Origin: JAYPLE01 sp047627515
GTDB lineage: Bacteria; Bacteroidota; Bacteroidia; Cytophagales; Cyclobacteriaceae
DNA: 24,616 nucleotides
Reading direction: 5' to 3'
Assembly: GCA_047627515.1 (NCBI GenBank)
Contig: JBLHTU010000038.1
Location: 1-24,616 of the forward strand
Shown here: piece after piece, positions 8,800 to 16,415 of the stretch
How the letters are laid out: each line of letters starts with the position of its first letter
Numbering within the stretch: position 1 is the stretch's first letter
The notes under the pieces: generated by a model
Seen by the model: only the letters and a program-made list of their open reading frames with translations
Told to the model about the DNA's origin: nothing
Database searches by the model: none
Made by a program: the position numbers and the translations under genes

Positions 8800-9215
8800 C
8801 CTGCTTGATCTATAAAAACTGAAAGAATATTTTTAGTAATACGCATTGGTTTATGTCTTGATCGATCTATCAAGCACCAAGTCGTTTTGGCCTCCACAGC
8901 TACTTGTCCATCAGCGCGGTGAATCCACACAAACCGATCCCATTTAGCACCTTCAAAGTCAGGTGGTGTTTCGGTCTTAATGGTCAATTGATCTCCAAGT
9001 CGACAGGGCAATCGGTAGTTTATCTCGTGTCTGACTACAACCCAATAAACACTGGATTGTAGTTCAGGTGGCGCACATTGTCTCCAATGCTCTGCTGCGA
9101 TATCCTGTATCCACTGCACATACATCACATTGTTGACATGCATCAGATCATCCAAGTGAGCTTCGATCACTTGGAGTCCGTTTTCGTACATATTCCGTGG
9201 CCAGGGCTGATCCAT
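8796..9215 (-). CDS. Hotdog-fold acyl-CoA thioesterase (4-hydroxybenzoyl-CoA thioesterase type)
   Basis: 139-aa single hotdog domain, normal length for the YbgC/FadM-type branch that hydrolyses acyl-CoA or acyl-ACP thioesters. The signature segment HLDDLMHVNNVMYVQW (residues 20-35) holds the conserved Asp (22 or 23), His26, two Asn and Tyr32; the central strand VVVRHEINYRLPCRLGD and the basic C-terminal strand follow as expected. No signal peptide, so cytoplasmic. Its ATG overlaps the stop of the upstream membrane-anchored gene by one base (TAATG), and its own TGA overlaps the SDR start by four (ATGA). Such tight packing suggests the three products act together, perhaps in fatty acyl turnover or modification. 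Confidence 0.9.
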   Translation of the reverse strand: MDQPWPRNMYENGLQVIEAHLDDLMHVNNVMYVQWIQDIAAEHWRQCAPPELQSSVYWVVVRHEINYRLPCRLGDQLTIKTETPPDFEGAKWDRFVWIHRADGQVAVEAKTTWCLIDRSRHKPMRITKNILSVFIDQAG

Positions 9216-9910
9216 TACTCGACTCGATGAATCTCCAAATCAACTGCCGCAGGCCCTGGTCCTTGATGCTTCGGCGCAAACCAAGCTCCTTGGCGTACCT
9301 CCGACCCTTCCCAACTAAATTCTAAACCACCGATAGGTATAATTTGAACCCACATCCGCCAAGCGACTGGCATATATGCCTCATCTAGTATCCAGAGATA
9401 ACTATCACCAGGCGTGACACCTCCAGCACTGTACGTTACTAATAAACCGTAACCATTATCCACCTGAACAAGTGATCTGGACGTACCTGGATCTCTGATT
9501 TTGAAAGGCGCTACCAACCAGAAAGAGTCATTGGCAAATAATGCCCAAGCAGTTTGAATCATTTCTGTCTGCAAAGCTGCATCAACAGTCTGCCCCTCCA
9601 CTGTTGCGGTCCCTTCTCCTGTTTCGGTATAAAGGACCACCTTATTACCTTCAGGCCAGCTAACGGTTACGCGATTGATCTCTTTTTCCCAGACAAAGTC
9701 ATGACCTCTCGGGAATGACCAATCAATTAAGTGGATTGAATCATAGGCCGATTTACCTATTGCTATTAGCATCTGATCTGCAACGCGTTCGGCTTCTCTC
9801 TCAGAACCTGCCTTCTCGGGAATCGGCTTACTTATGAACCATCCAATTGCACTGACAGTGGCCAGGAATATTAGGATTGCTAGTCCTACGTACTTTAAAA
9901 ACTTCATCAT
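9215..9910 (-). CDS. Membrane-anchored protein of unknown function
   Basis: 231 aa with one N-terminal hydrophobic segment (residues about 6-27) that is either an uncleaved anchor or a signal peptide; no lipobox Cys is present. The rest is a soluble, Trp-rich, beta-rich domain (WSFPRGHDFVW, VTVSWPEGNKVVLY, AWALFANDSFWLVAPFK, YLWILDEAYMPVAWRMW) predicted to face the periplasm. The alternation of aromatic strands is reminiscent of LolA/LolB-like lipoprotein-binding folds, but I cannot show homology. It begins with two consecutive ATGs; I keep the first. It is the first gene of the unit with the thioesterase and SDR, so a role in lipid handling is an inference from context only. The divergent icd promoter region lies directly upstream. 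Confidence 0.85.
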   Translation of the reverse strand: MMKFLKYVGLAILIFLATVSAIGWFISKPIPEKAGSEREAERVADQMLIAIGKSAYDSIHLIDWSFPRGHDFVWEKEINRVTVSWPEGNKVVLYTETGEGTATVEGQTVDAALQTEMIQTAWALFANDSFWLVAPFKIRDPGTSRSLVQVDNGYGLLVTYSAGGVTPGDSYLWILDEAYMPVAWRMWVQIIPIGGLEFSWEGSEVRQGAWFAPKHQGPGPAAVDLEIHRVE

Positions 9911-9966
9911 TTAAATCACTGAATTAATTGTTTTAACAACATTCACAACATTAAGGTCTAATATCT

Positions 9967-9991
9967 GTTACGATAGTAACACTATCATAAC
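9967..9991. promoter_or_regulatory. 25-bp palindrome between divergent operons, candidate operator
   Basis: Two 11-bp half-sites, GTTACGATAGT and ACTATCATAAC, flank a 3-bp centre (AAC); 10 of 11 positions are symmetric. It sits 15 bp before the icd ATG and 57 bp upstream of the 9910 start on the other strand, the only long palindrome in this 95-bp gap. Size and symmetry fit a dimeric repressor or activator controlling one or both directions. In RNA it could also form a hairpin near the icd start codon. A shorter palindrome, GTTAC-GATA-GTAAC, is nested in its left part. Confidence 0.5.
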
Positions 9992-10005
9992 TCACGATTT
10001 TACCC

Positions 10006-11529
10006 ATGCAAACCTCATCACTCAAAGATCAACATTCCACAGAAACGAAACAAAAAGTAAAAATTGCTGTCGCAGCTGGCGATGGAATTGGACCTGAAAT
10101 TATGTCAGCGACGCTGAAAATTTTGGATGCAGCTGGCGCTAACATTGAACCCGAACATATAGAAATTGGTGAAAAGGCTTATTTATCGAACTATACGTCT
10201 GGTATCACTGACAAAGCTTGGGATACTGTCAATGAAGCAAAAATAATTCTCAAGGCACCCATCACTACGCCACAAGGAAAGGGCTACAAAAGTCTGAATG
10301 TGACTTTGAGGAAATCCCTCAACTTATTTGCAAATATTCGTCCTAGCCGATCATTGCATCCTTATATCAAAACACTACACCCCAACATGGATGTGGTAAT
10401 TGTTCGTGAAAACGAGGAAGATCTGTATGCCGGCATAGAGCATCAGCAAACTGCCGAAGTACTGCAATGCCTGAAACTAATCAGTATTCCTGGCAGCGAA
10501 AAAATAATTAGAAAGGCGTTCCAGTACGCAGTAGAAAACAACAGGAAGAAAGTGACCTGTATGGTCAAAGACAACATAATGAAGCTCACTGATGGTGTAT
10601 TCCATGAGATCTTCCGCAAAGTCGGTGAAGAATACCCTAGCATCAAACAAGATGTGCAGATCATAGATATAGGAGCTGCAAGGTTGGCGACACAGCCAGA
10701 AAATTATGATGTAGTCGTCACCTTGAACTTATATGGCGATATCATCTCAGACATCACAGCAGAACTTGCTGGTTCTGTGGGCATGGCCGGTTCTTCCAAC
10801 ATCGGAACAAACTATGCCATGTTTGAAGCCATACATGGCTCCGCTCCTGATATTTCAGGACAAAATATAGCTAACCCCTCTGGTTTGCTCAATGCTGCAG
10901 TCATGATGCTACAGCATTTGGGGCAAGTAGATACAGCACAGAAAATCTCCAACGCATGGCTAAAAACACTTGAAGACGGAATACATACTGCGGACATATT
11001 CAATGGCGATTTTAGTACCGCTAAAGTAGGCACCTCTCAATTCGCTGATGCAGTAATAGAGCGACTAGGCCAGACACCTACTTCACTAGCACCTATTCAC
11101 CTAGAGAGCCCAGAAGTCGCTACTGAAAAGCCCATTACCAGAACGGAATATGTCATCGTCAACGGGAAAAAATCGCTGGTCGGTGTAGATATCTTTGTCG
11201 ATTTTAAAGATCGAAATCCTACTGTTCTCGGAGAGCTGCTGACAGAAGTGGGAGCGGGGAGCTTGAAGCTGAAAATGATCACAAACCGTGGCGTAAAAGT
11301 ATACCCAGGAGGTAATCCTGAAACCTTTTGCACAGATCACTGGAGATGTCGATTTGTCAGCAGCGATGCTGTACTAACGGATACAGAAAAATCTTATCAA
11401 GCCATTGAATTTAGCAATGTACTCGAGACACTTAATCAATTAACAGAAGCTTCTATTGAAGTTATCAAGACAGAAAACTTGTACAAGTTCGGGGAGAAGC
11501 TAGGTTTTAGCTTAGGACAAGGAGAATAA
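10006..11529 (+). CDS. icd: Isocitrate dehydrogenase, long homodimer type with C-terminal domain
   Basis: Converts isocitrate to 2-oxoglutarate and CO2 in the TCA cycle, in the cytoplasm. At 507 aa it belongs to the Thermus/Rickettsia-like branch with a C-terminal extension (about 355-507) absent from E. coli Icd. Seen: GDGIGPEI (25-32), substrate-binding SLNVTLRKSLNLFANIRP with Ser96, Asn98, Arg102 and Arg112, Arg134 in VRENEEDLYAG with Tyr141, Lys188, and metal ligands Asp245 and Asp249 in NLYGDIISD. The cofactor loop is HGSAPDISGQNIANP: Asp282-Ile283 stand where NADP-dependent E. coli enzyme has Lys344-Tyr345, so NAD+ use is predicted although relatives are often labelled NADP-dependent. 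An isopropylmalate dehydrogenase is unlikely given the length and the SLNVTLRK motif. It appears monocistronic, with a palindrome upstream and a terminator downstream. Confidence 0.93.
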   Translation: MQTSSLKDQHSTETKQKVKIAVAAGDGIGPEIMSATLKILDAAGANIEPEHIEIGEKAYLSNYTSGITDKAWDTVNEAKIILKAPITTPQGKGYKSLNVTLRKSLNLFANIRPSRSLHPYIKTLHPNMDVVIVRENEEDLYAGIEHQQTAEVLQCLKLISIPGSEKIIRKAFQYAVENNRKKVTCMVKDNIMKLTDGVFHEIFRKVGEEYPSIKQDVQIIDIGAARLATQPENYDVVVTLNLYGDIISDITAELAGSVGMAGSSNIGTNYAMFEAIHGSAPDISGQNIANPSGLLNAAVMMLQHLGQVDTAQKISNAWLKTLEDGIHTADIFNGDFSTAKVGTSQFADAVIERLGQTPTSLAPIHLESPEVATEKPITRTEYVIVNGKKSLVGVDIFVDFKDRNPTVLGELLTEVGAGSLKLKMITNRGVKVYPGGNPETFCTDHWRCRFVSSDAVLTDTEKSYQAIEFSNVLETLNQLTEASIEVIKTENLYKFGEKLGFSLGQGE

Positions 11530-11547
11530 AAAAACATACTAACTAGT

Positions 11548-11579
11548 ACCAGATCTACTTCAGTAGGTCTGGTATTTTT
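11548..11579 (+). terminator. Rho-independent terminator of icd
   Basis: ACCAGATCTACT and AGTAGGTCTGGT pair as a stem of up to 12 bp with one T-G wobble; the innermost pairs probably open to give a 4-8 nt loop. It is followed by ATTTTTC, and it starts 19 bp after the icd stop. The convergent gene ends at 11560, so its last codons and its TGA lie inside the right arm. Read on the other strand the hairpin is followed only after about 13 nt by a T-run, so it works best for icd. Confidence 0.75.
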
Positions 11580-12159
11580 CTTCATGTGCTACGTCACCCT
11601 GCTGCAGAATCTCCAAACGAATATCGTACGCATCATATTGACTAAGATTAATAAGTTTCTCTCTTTCCTTTATTGAGGTTTCCCAGAAAATGAAATCTAA
11701 TTGATCGCCCGATCCATTGTATAGAAAAATAGTAAGCGGTAACGTATTGTAAGGTTCGACAGTGATCTTCAGATTCAGTAAATCATCCACCTCAGTTTTT
11801 ATGCTCTCCTTGATGAGCTTTTTTTCCGATTCGATTCTAAATTCCTCAGAGTAGGTCTTTGTACCGTACTTGATCTCCCAGACATATACGCCTAGTGGCG
11901 CATCCGTTAAACTATATTTTTTAACAAATGCAGGAACTGTTCCGAAGTCTTCTTGAAAAATACTATTGCCGTCAATACTTTCCAGCGTAACCTCACATTT
12001 TACCGCTTCTTTTGCGGAAAATATAATGCGATAATCGCGCTTGATAGGATCTCCAGATATCTTAATCATCGCATCTGAATTCTGCCCTATTGCGGTGCTC
12101 ATAAGGCCACACAAAACAATAACTCCTAGATACTTTCGGGTGATAATCAGCTGTGGCAT
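11560..12159 (-). CDS. Exported protein of unknown function, probable Ig-like domains
   Basis: 199 aa with a signal peptide (LGVIVLCGLMSTAIGQ, cleavage near residue 25). The mature part looks like two beta-sandwich units: residues 30-110 (IKISGDPIKRDYRIIFSA, PLGVYVWEIKYGTKTYSEEF) and 115-199 (LNLKITVEPYNTLPLTIFLY). The first resembles the strand pattern that closes many Bacteroidota sorting-type domains (L.GVYvW.i..g), but the protein is too short and lacks a YPNP start, so I do not call it a T9SS tail. Probably periplasmic. A near-perfect promoter lies 27 bp upstream, and the gene stands alone, convergent with icd. No enzyme motif is seen. Confidence 0.85.
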   Translation of the reverse strand: MPQLIITRKYLGVIVLCGLMSTAIGQNSDAMIKISGDPIKRDYRIIFSAKEAVKCEVTLESIDGNSIFQEDFGTVPAFVKKYSLTDAPLGVYVWEIKYGTKTYSEEFRIESEKKLIKESIKTEVDDLLNLKITVEPYNTLPLTIFLYNGSGDQLDFIFWETSIKEREKLINLSQYDAYDIRLEILQQGDVAHEEKYQTY

Positions 12160-12185
12160 AGTGGTAAAATGGTTGAGAACTCGTA

Positions 12186-12215
12186 CAAACGTATCAACAA
12201 ATGAACAGTATCAAA
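12186..12215 (-). promoter_or_regulatory. Consensus Bacteroidota promoter of the 11560-12159 gene
   Basis: Read on the minus strand: TTTG (12212-12215), an 18-bp spacer, then TACGTTTG (12186-12193), matching TTTG-N17-23-TAnnTTTG at every defined position. The predicted start point near 12179 leaves a leader of about 20 nt to the ATG at 12159. It is the best promoter in the window and supports the phylum assignment. Confidence 0.7.
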
Positions 12216-12272
12216 AGAATACATTTGGCCATCTTGCATCATTATGAGATATATTTGTTGAACACGAATATG

Positions 12273-12299
12273 TAGGCATGAGCTGAAAAAATATGCCTA
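12273..12299. repeat. 7-bp inverted repeat upstream of the hybrid kinase
   Basis: TAGGCAT (12273-12279) and ATGCCTA (12293-12299) are perfect inverted copies separated by 13 bp, inside the 293-bp gap between divergent genes. The spacing fits either a regulator site or a small RNA hairpin. About 80 bp further on, TTG at 12355-12357, a 20-bp spacer and TAAATTGA at 12378-12385 form a weak promoter candidate for the kinase. Confidence 0.3.
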
Positions 12300-12452
12300 T
12301 TTAAATGTGAAAATGCTCGTATAACTTCATTTAGGTACATCCACAACAAACCAGTTGTAGTATCACTTAACAAGCGATAAATTGAATACTGTTAACAAAT
12401 TTTTTCTGTTTTGAGCTTCACCGCACAATCGTTAAGTATCGACGTTGCATTT

Positions 12453-15400
12453 ATGCCTGAAAAAACGCAGGTAATTAGGCACGTTCTTCGTCTTACTATA
12501 AAAAGTACAGAATTAATCGCCGCGCATCTGATCTCCGTAGATGCGCAGGAGCAATCTGTTGTATCCATCTGTGCGGAAGGTACCCCTTCAATTAGCATAG
12601 ATGACTTGGTCAATGTGGTGGGGATTAAGAAATTGCTTTCCTCCAAGAAGATCGAAGCCCAATCTCTGAGTTCATTACAATCCTCAAGGGGACAAGTTAA
12701 TTTCCAGAAGGTATCTAAAACTGGCCAGTTAAGCTATCTACTAGTTACTTTTCATCAGGGCACCCTTAGTGATGCCGATGCCGTCGAGGTAAGCAGTCTG
12801 GTAGATATTATCAAGCTTCAAATCCAAGAAAAAGAGAACATAAATAGAGAGTCAAGTTTTCGTCAATTGGTGGAGCAGCTGGGGGACATGATTTTTGAGT
12901 TAGATGAAAATGGCTTTTTCGTCTATGTGAATCCCGCCATCCTGCAGCAAACCAAATATTCGGAAAGTGAGTTTTACAAAATGCGCTACCGTGACATCAT
13001 GGAATCCAATGATGCAGAATCTGTCGAAAGTCACATACTCGCACAGGTAAAGAAAACAAAAGCCAGCGCCTACTTAGAATGCAAGATTAAGACGAAGGCG
13101 GGTAAAAAATTAGACATTGGTCTGAATATGCAATTTGCTTATGAAGCAGGCTGGGTAATCAGGACGTACATAGTCGCGAGGGAAATCACTGGGATTGTTC
13201 AAGCGAAAAAGAAGCTCATGGAAAGTGAGGAGAAATTTCGATTGATCTCAGAAAACTCTCAGGATATGATCGCTATCCATGACTTGGATGGCAAATACAA
13301 ATATGTAAGCCCAATCGTCACAAAACTGTTAGGCTATCAAGCTGAAGATTTGATAGGTATCAGCCCCTACGACTTGACGCATCCAGATGACCTCATTAGA
13401 ATTTTTGATGGCTCCAGTCGAGCTAAATTACTAGAAGAGTCTTTCACTATAGATGAGTACCGATTCAAAGGCAAAGACAATGAATATCGGTGGTTTCAGT
13501 CCTATACGAAGCCTATCTGGGATGATACGGACAACCTCACCGCATTCCAGAGTTTTTCGCGTGATATTACTTTAAACAAAACCCATGAGGAGCAATTCAA
13601 AAAGGCTGACGAACAACTTAATCACTACAAAGAGGGCCTAAAATTACTGAACGAAATCACTTCGAATACAGCCCTCACACAAGATCAGCAAATCAACCAA
13701 GCTCTCTGGGCGTCTACCGAATTCCTTGGGATGGAAACGGGCGTATTAAGCGAAATTACTGGTCAATCTTATCAGATCAAGTATATCTACGGTGAAGCTT
13801 CAGGTTTCAAACAATCAGAAAATTATCCGCTAGAAGAAACTTTTAGTGAGGTAATCTATCGTAAGAATAATATCATATCCATTGAGGAAATCAGTAAGAC
13901 CACCTTCAAAGTGCACCCTTGTCACCGACGGTTTCAACTGGAAGCTTTCATAGGGATGCCCTACTTTGTGGCTGGTAAAAAAAGAGGAACGATCACATTT
14001 TCTTCCCCAGAAGGAAGAACAGAACCATTCAGTGACAACGATTTAGAATACATCAAGCTTCTGTCACGATGGATCGGCTTCATCTTGCAGCATCAGGAAT
14101 ACGAGCAAAATTTAATGCAGGATAAGATCATCTTGCAAGCATTTGTGAGCAATGCTCCTGCCGCTATTGCCATGTTTGACAAAGAAATGAGATACATCAC
14201 CGCTAGTGATAAGTGGTACGATGACTACGGTCTGGAGAATGAATACATCATCGGAAAATCTTATTTCGAATTGTTCCCTGATATCGGACAAGATTGGGAA
14301 ACGATCTTCAAAAAAGCATTGGACGGCAGCATTGAGTTCAATGAGCAAGACCTCATCGAAAAAGCAGATGGAACCATACAGTGGATCAAATGGGAAGTTC
14401 GCCCCTGGTACAAGGCCTTAGATACGGTCGGCGGACTGATCATGTTTACTGAAGACATCTCCCTTCAGAAAGAACAACAATTGCAGCTTAAGATTGCAAA
14501 AAGGAAAGCCGAGCAAGCCAGCAAAGCTAAAGAGCAGTTCCTATCGACCATGAGTCATGAAATCAGGACACCGCTGAATGCTATTATTGGTATGACTGAG
14601 GTCATGCTGATGGACGACCAAGAGCCTGAGCAGCTCAAAAGACTTGATTTACTCAAGTTTTCCGGTGAAAACCTATTGGTACTCATCAACGATATTCTTG
14701 ACTTCAATAAAATAGAAGCAGGTAAACTCGAATTTGAGATTGAAAACTTCGATTTGAAGTCCCTTCTGGAGAAAATCACTGAGTCTATGATGAGCATCGT
14801 AGACAAAAAGAACCTCTCCTTTGAGGTGACCTATGATCCGGAGTTACCAGAATTTGTCAAGGGTGACTCAGTAAGAGTGGCTCAGATTATCACCAATCTG
14901 GTCAATAATGCCATTAAGTTCACCGAGGTCGGTGGCATCACGTTAAAAGCACGTTGCGTCCATCGAACAAAAGAAATTTGCAATGTCAAATTTGAAGTAA
15001 AGGATACAGGCATAGGGATTGCTAAGAATAAACTGGAAACAATATTTCAATCTTTTGAGCAAGCAAATACTGCCATAACCCGAAAGTATGGTGGGTCTGG
15101 ACTCGGACTTGCCATCACCAAAAAAATCCTTGCTCTCCTAGGGTCTAAGATCCAAGTGCATAGTAAGGAAGGCGTAGGCTCGACGTTTTTCTTTGAGCTT
15201 GATCTTCCTATAGGCGAAGGGGTACATGTAGAAAGAGATACCGCACCGCAAGCAGCAATCAGAGACGACATTCACTTACTGGTTGCCGAAGACAACAATG
15301 GAAACCGTATCCTGATTGAAAGCTTATTCAAAAAGTGGGACATCTCATTTGACTTCGCATTCGACGGAAAGCAGGCTTTTGAAAAAATACAATTGAAGCA

Positions 15401-15992
15401 CTACGATATGGTGTTGATGGATCTTCAAATGCCCGAGATGGATGGATACGAAGCCACCAAAGCAATTAGAAACCTCCCCTCAACGAAGTATCGAGAGATA
15501 CCAATAATCGCGTTGACGGCTTCTGTTATGTCTAATGTGCTAGAGAAAACGAAAGAAGTGGGAATGAATGGCTATGTCTCCAAGCCTTATAGCCCGAAAG
15601 ACTTAAAGAATACTATTGCTGAATTCACGAGTGGTGTCGGCAGTGAGAAAGAGGTGCAGGAAGATAAAAGCTTATCCGATTTCCCTTACCTGACAAGTCT
15701 CATTGGTGATGATCCCAATACCCTCAAAGAAATTATAAAAACGACGGTAGAGTCGGTGGAGAATGCGCGCGTTGGTATCATTAACGGTCTACAAGATACA
15801 GATGTAGAAAAAGTGCGCTCTGAATTACATGTCTTAAGACCTAACCTCCATAACCTTGAGCTAGGTGCTTTGACAGCACACCTTCCAAAGATTCGAGAAA
15901 TAACAGCAGAAAACTCAGTAATATTGCGACAGCTAACAACCACAATAGAAAAAAAACTGTTAGATAGTAGAATCACCAAGTACATCGCTTAG
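12453..15992 (+). CDS. Hybrid sensor histidine kinase with GAF/PAS sensors, receiver and Hpt
   Basis: 1179 aa from the ATG at 12453; a TTG at 12411 would add 14 residues, but the first sensor helix begins right after the ATG, which I prefer. Order: GAF-like domain (1-120), PAS (133-250), PAS (258-380; HDLDGKYKYVSP, GYQAEDLIG), GAF (393-555), PAS (559-685), HisKA with His702 in STMSHEIRTPLNAIIG, HATPase (800-920; N-box ITNLVNNAIKFTE, G1 VKDTGIGI, F-box IFQSFEQAN, G2 YGGSGLGLAI), receiver (939-1058; acidic pair in VAEDN, phospho-Asp990 in MDLQMPEMDGYEAT, Lys in SKPYSP), and an Hpt-like domain (1080-1170) with His1126 in ELHVLRPNLHNLELGAL. No membrane segment is seen, so it is a cytoplasmic sensor; PAS/GAF ligands are unknown. 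All phosphotransfer residues are present. The receiver gene 57 bp downstream is the natural output partner. Confidence 0.93.
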   Translation: MPEKTQVIRHVLRLTIKSTELIAAHLISVDAQEQSVVSICAEGTPSISIDDLVNVVGIKKLLSSKKIEAQSLSSLQSSRGQVNFQKVSKTGQLSYLLVTFHQGTLSDADAVEVSSLVDIIKLQIQEKENINRESSFRQLVEQLGDMIFELDENGFFVYVNPAILQQTKYSESEFYKMRYRDIMESNDAESVESHILAQVKKTKASAYLECKIKTKAGKKLDIGLNMQFAYEAGWVIRTYIVAREITGIVQAKKKLMESEEKFRLISENSQDMIAIHDLDGKYKYVSPIVTKLLGYQAEDLIGISPYDLTHPDDLIRIFDGSSRAKLLEESFTIDEYRFKGKDNEYRWFQSYTKPIWDDTDNLTAFQSFSRDITLNKTHEEQFKKADEQLNHYKEGLKLLNEITSNTALTQDQQINQALWASTEFLGMETGVLSEITGQSYQIKYIYGEASGFKQSENYPLEETFSEVIYRKNNIISIEEISKTTFKVHPCHRRFQLEAFIGMPYFVAGKKRGTITFSSPEGRTEPFSDNDLEYIKLLSRWIGFILQHQEYEQNLMQDKIILQAFVSNAPAAIAMFDKEMRYITASDKWYDDYGLENEYIIGKSYFELFPDIGQDWETIFKKALDGSIEFNEQDLIEKADGTIQWIKWEVRPWYKALDTVGGLIMFTEDISLQKEQQLQLKIAKRKAEQASKAKEQFLSTMSHEIRTPLNAIIGMTEVMLMDDQEPEQLKRLDLLKFSGENLLVLINDILDFNKIEAGKLEFEIENFDLKSLLEKITESMMSIVDKKNLSFEVTYDPELPEFVKGDSVRVAQIITNLVNNAIKFTEVGGITLKARCVHRTKEICNVKFEVKDTGIGIAKNKLETIFQSFEQANTAITRKYGGSGLGLAITKKILALLGSKIQVHSKEGVGSTFFFELDLPIGEGVHVERDTAPQAAIRDDIHLLVAEDNNGNRILIESLFKKWDISFDFAFDGKQAFEKIQLKHYDMVLMDLQMPEMDGYEATKAIRNLPSTKYREIPIIALTASVMSNVLEKTKEVGMNGYVSKPYSPKDLKNTIAEFTSGVGSEKEVQEDKSLSDFPYLTSLIGDDPNTLKEIIKTTVESVENARVGIINGLQDTDVEKVRSELHVLRPNLHNLELGALTAHLPKIREITAENSVILRQLTTTIEKKLLDSRITKYIA

Positions 15993-16049
15993 TGACCATC
16001 TAACCAAGATGGGAATCCTATTAACTGACAAACGCCTAATTTTGACACA

Positions 16050-16409
16050 ATGAAAAAAGCCACTTGCATCATCATCGAAGACGATCCAGCTTTCCAAACC
16101 ATCTTGAGATCTCTGATTGGACGTATACCAGAGATTGAAATTTTAGATGTCTTTGATAATTCAGTGGATGCTGCCTTATTCATTACAAGAAAGAAGCCTG
16201 ATTTGCTTTTTCTTGATGTTGAGATCAATGGGCTGAGTGGCCTAGAAGTGCTTGATACACTAGAGAAAAGACCAAAAACAATCGTAATTACCGGCGATCA
16301 AAGTTATGAGTCAGAAGCGAAAGAACTAGAGGTAGATGCTTTTCTCACAAAACCGATCAAAAGTTTTGATCTATTAAAGTCTACAATCGAGAGAGTCCTC
16401 AACAAATAA
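16050..16409 (+). CDS. Stand-alone response regulator receiver (CheY-like)
   Basis: 119-aa single receiver domain without an output domain. The acidic cluster Glu10-Asp11-Asp12 (IIIEDDPAF), phospho-acceptor Asp56 (LLFLDVEINGLSG), Thr81 (VITGD) and Lys101 (FLTKPI) are complete, so it should accept phosphate. The LDVEINGLSGLEVL pattern resembles receivers of LytTR regulators, but the DNA-binding half is absent: the frame closes at 16409 and the next gene is convergent. It lies 57 bp after the hybrid kinase on the same strand; the gap holds a small stem (CCATCT-N5-AGATGG, 15996-16012) without a T-run, so read-through is expected. Most likely it is the final phospho-acceptor of the Hpt domain upstream, acting by protein contact. 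Confidence 0.92.
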   Translation: MKKATCIIIEDDPAFQTILRSLIGRIPEIEILDVFDNSVDAALFITRKKPDLLFLDVEINGLSGLEVLDTLEKRPKTIVITGDQSYESEAKELEVDAFLTKPIKSFDLLKSTIERVLNK

Positions 16410-16415
16410 CTTATT

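Noticed and set aside
11101..11340. Short minus-strand frames inside icd
   Set aside because: They overlap conserved icd codons and have no recognisable products.
15996..16012. Small stem between the hybrid kinase and the receiver gene as a terminator
   Set aside because: Only 6 bp with a 5-nt loop and no T-run; the two genes are more likely read through.
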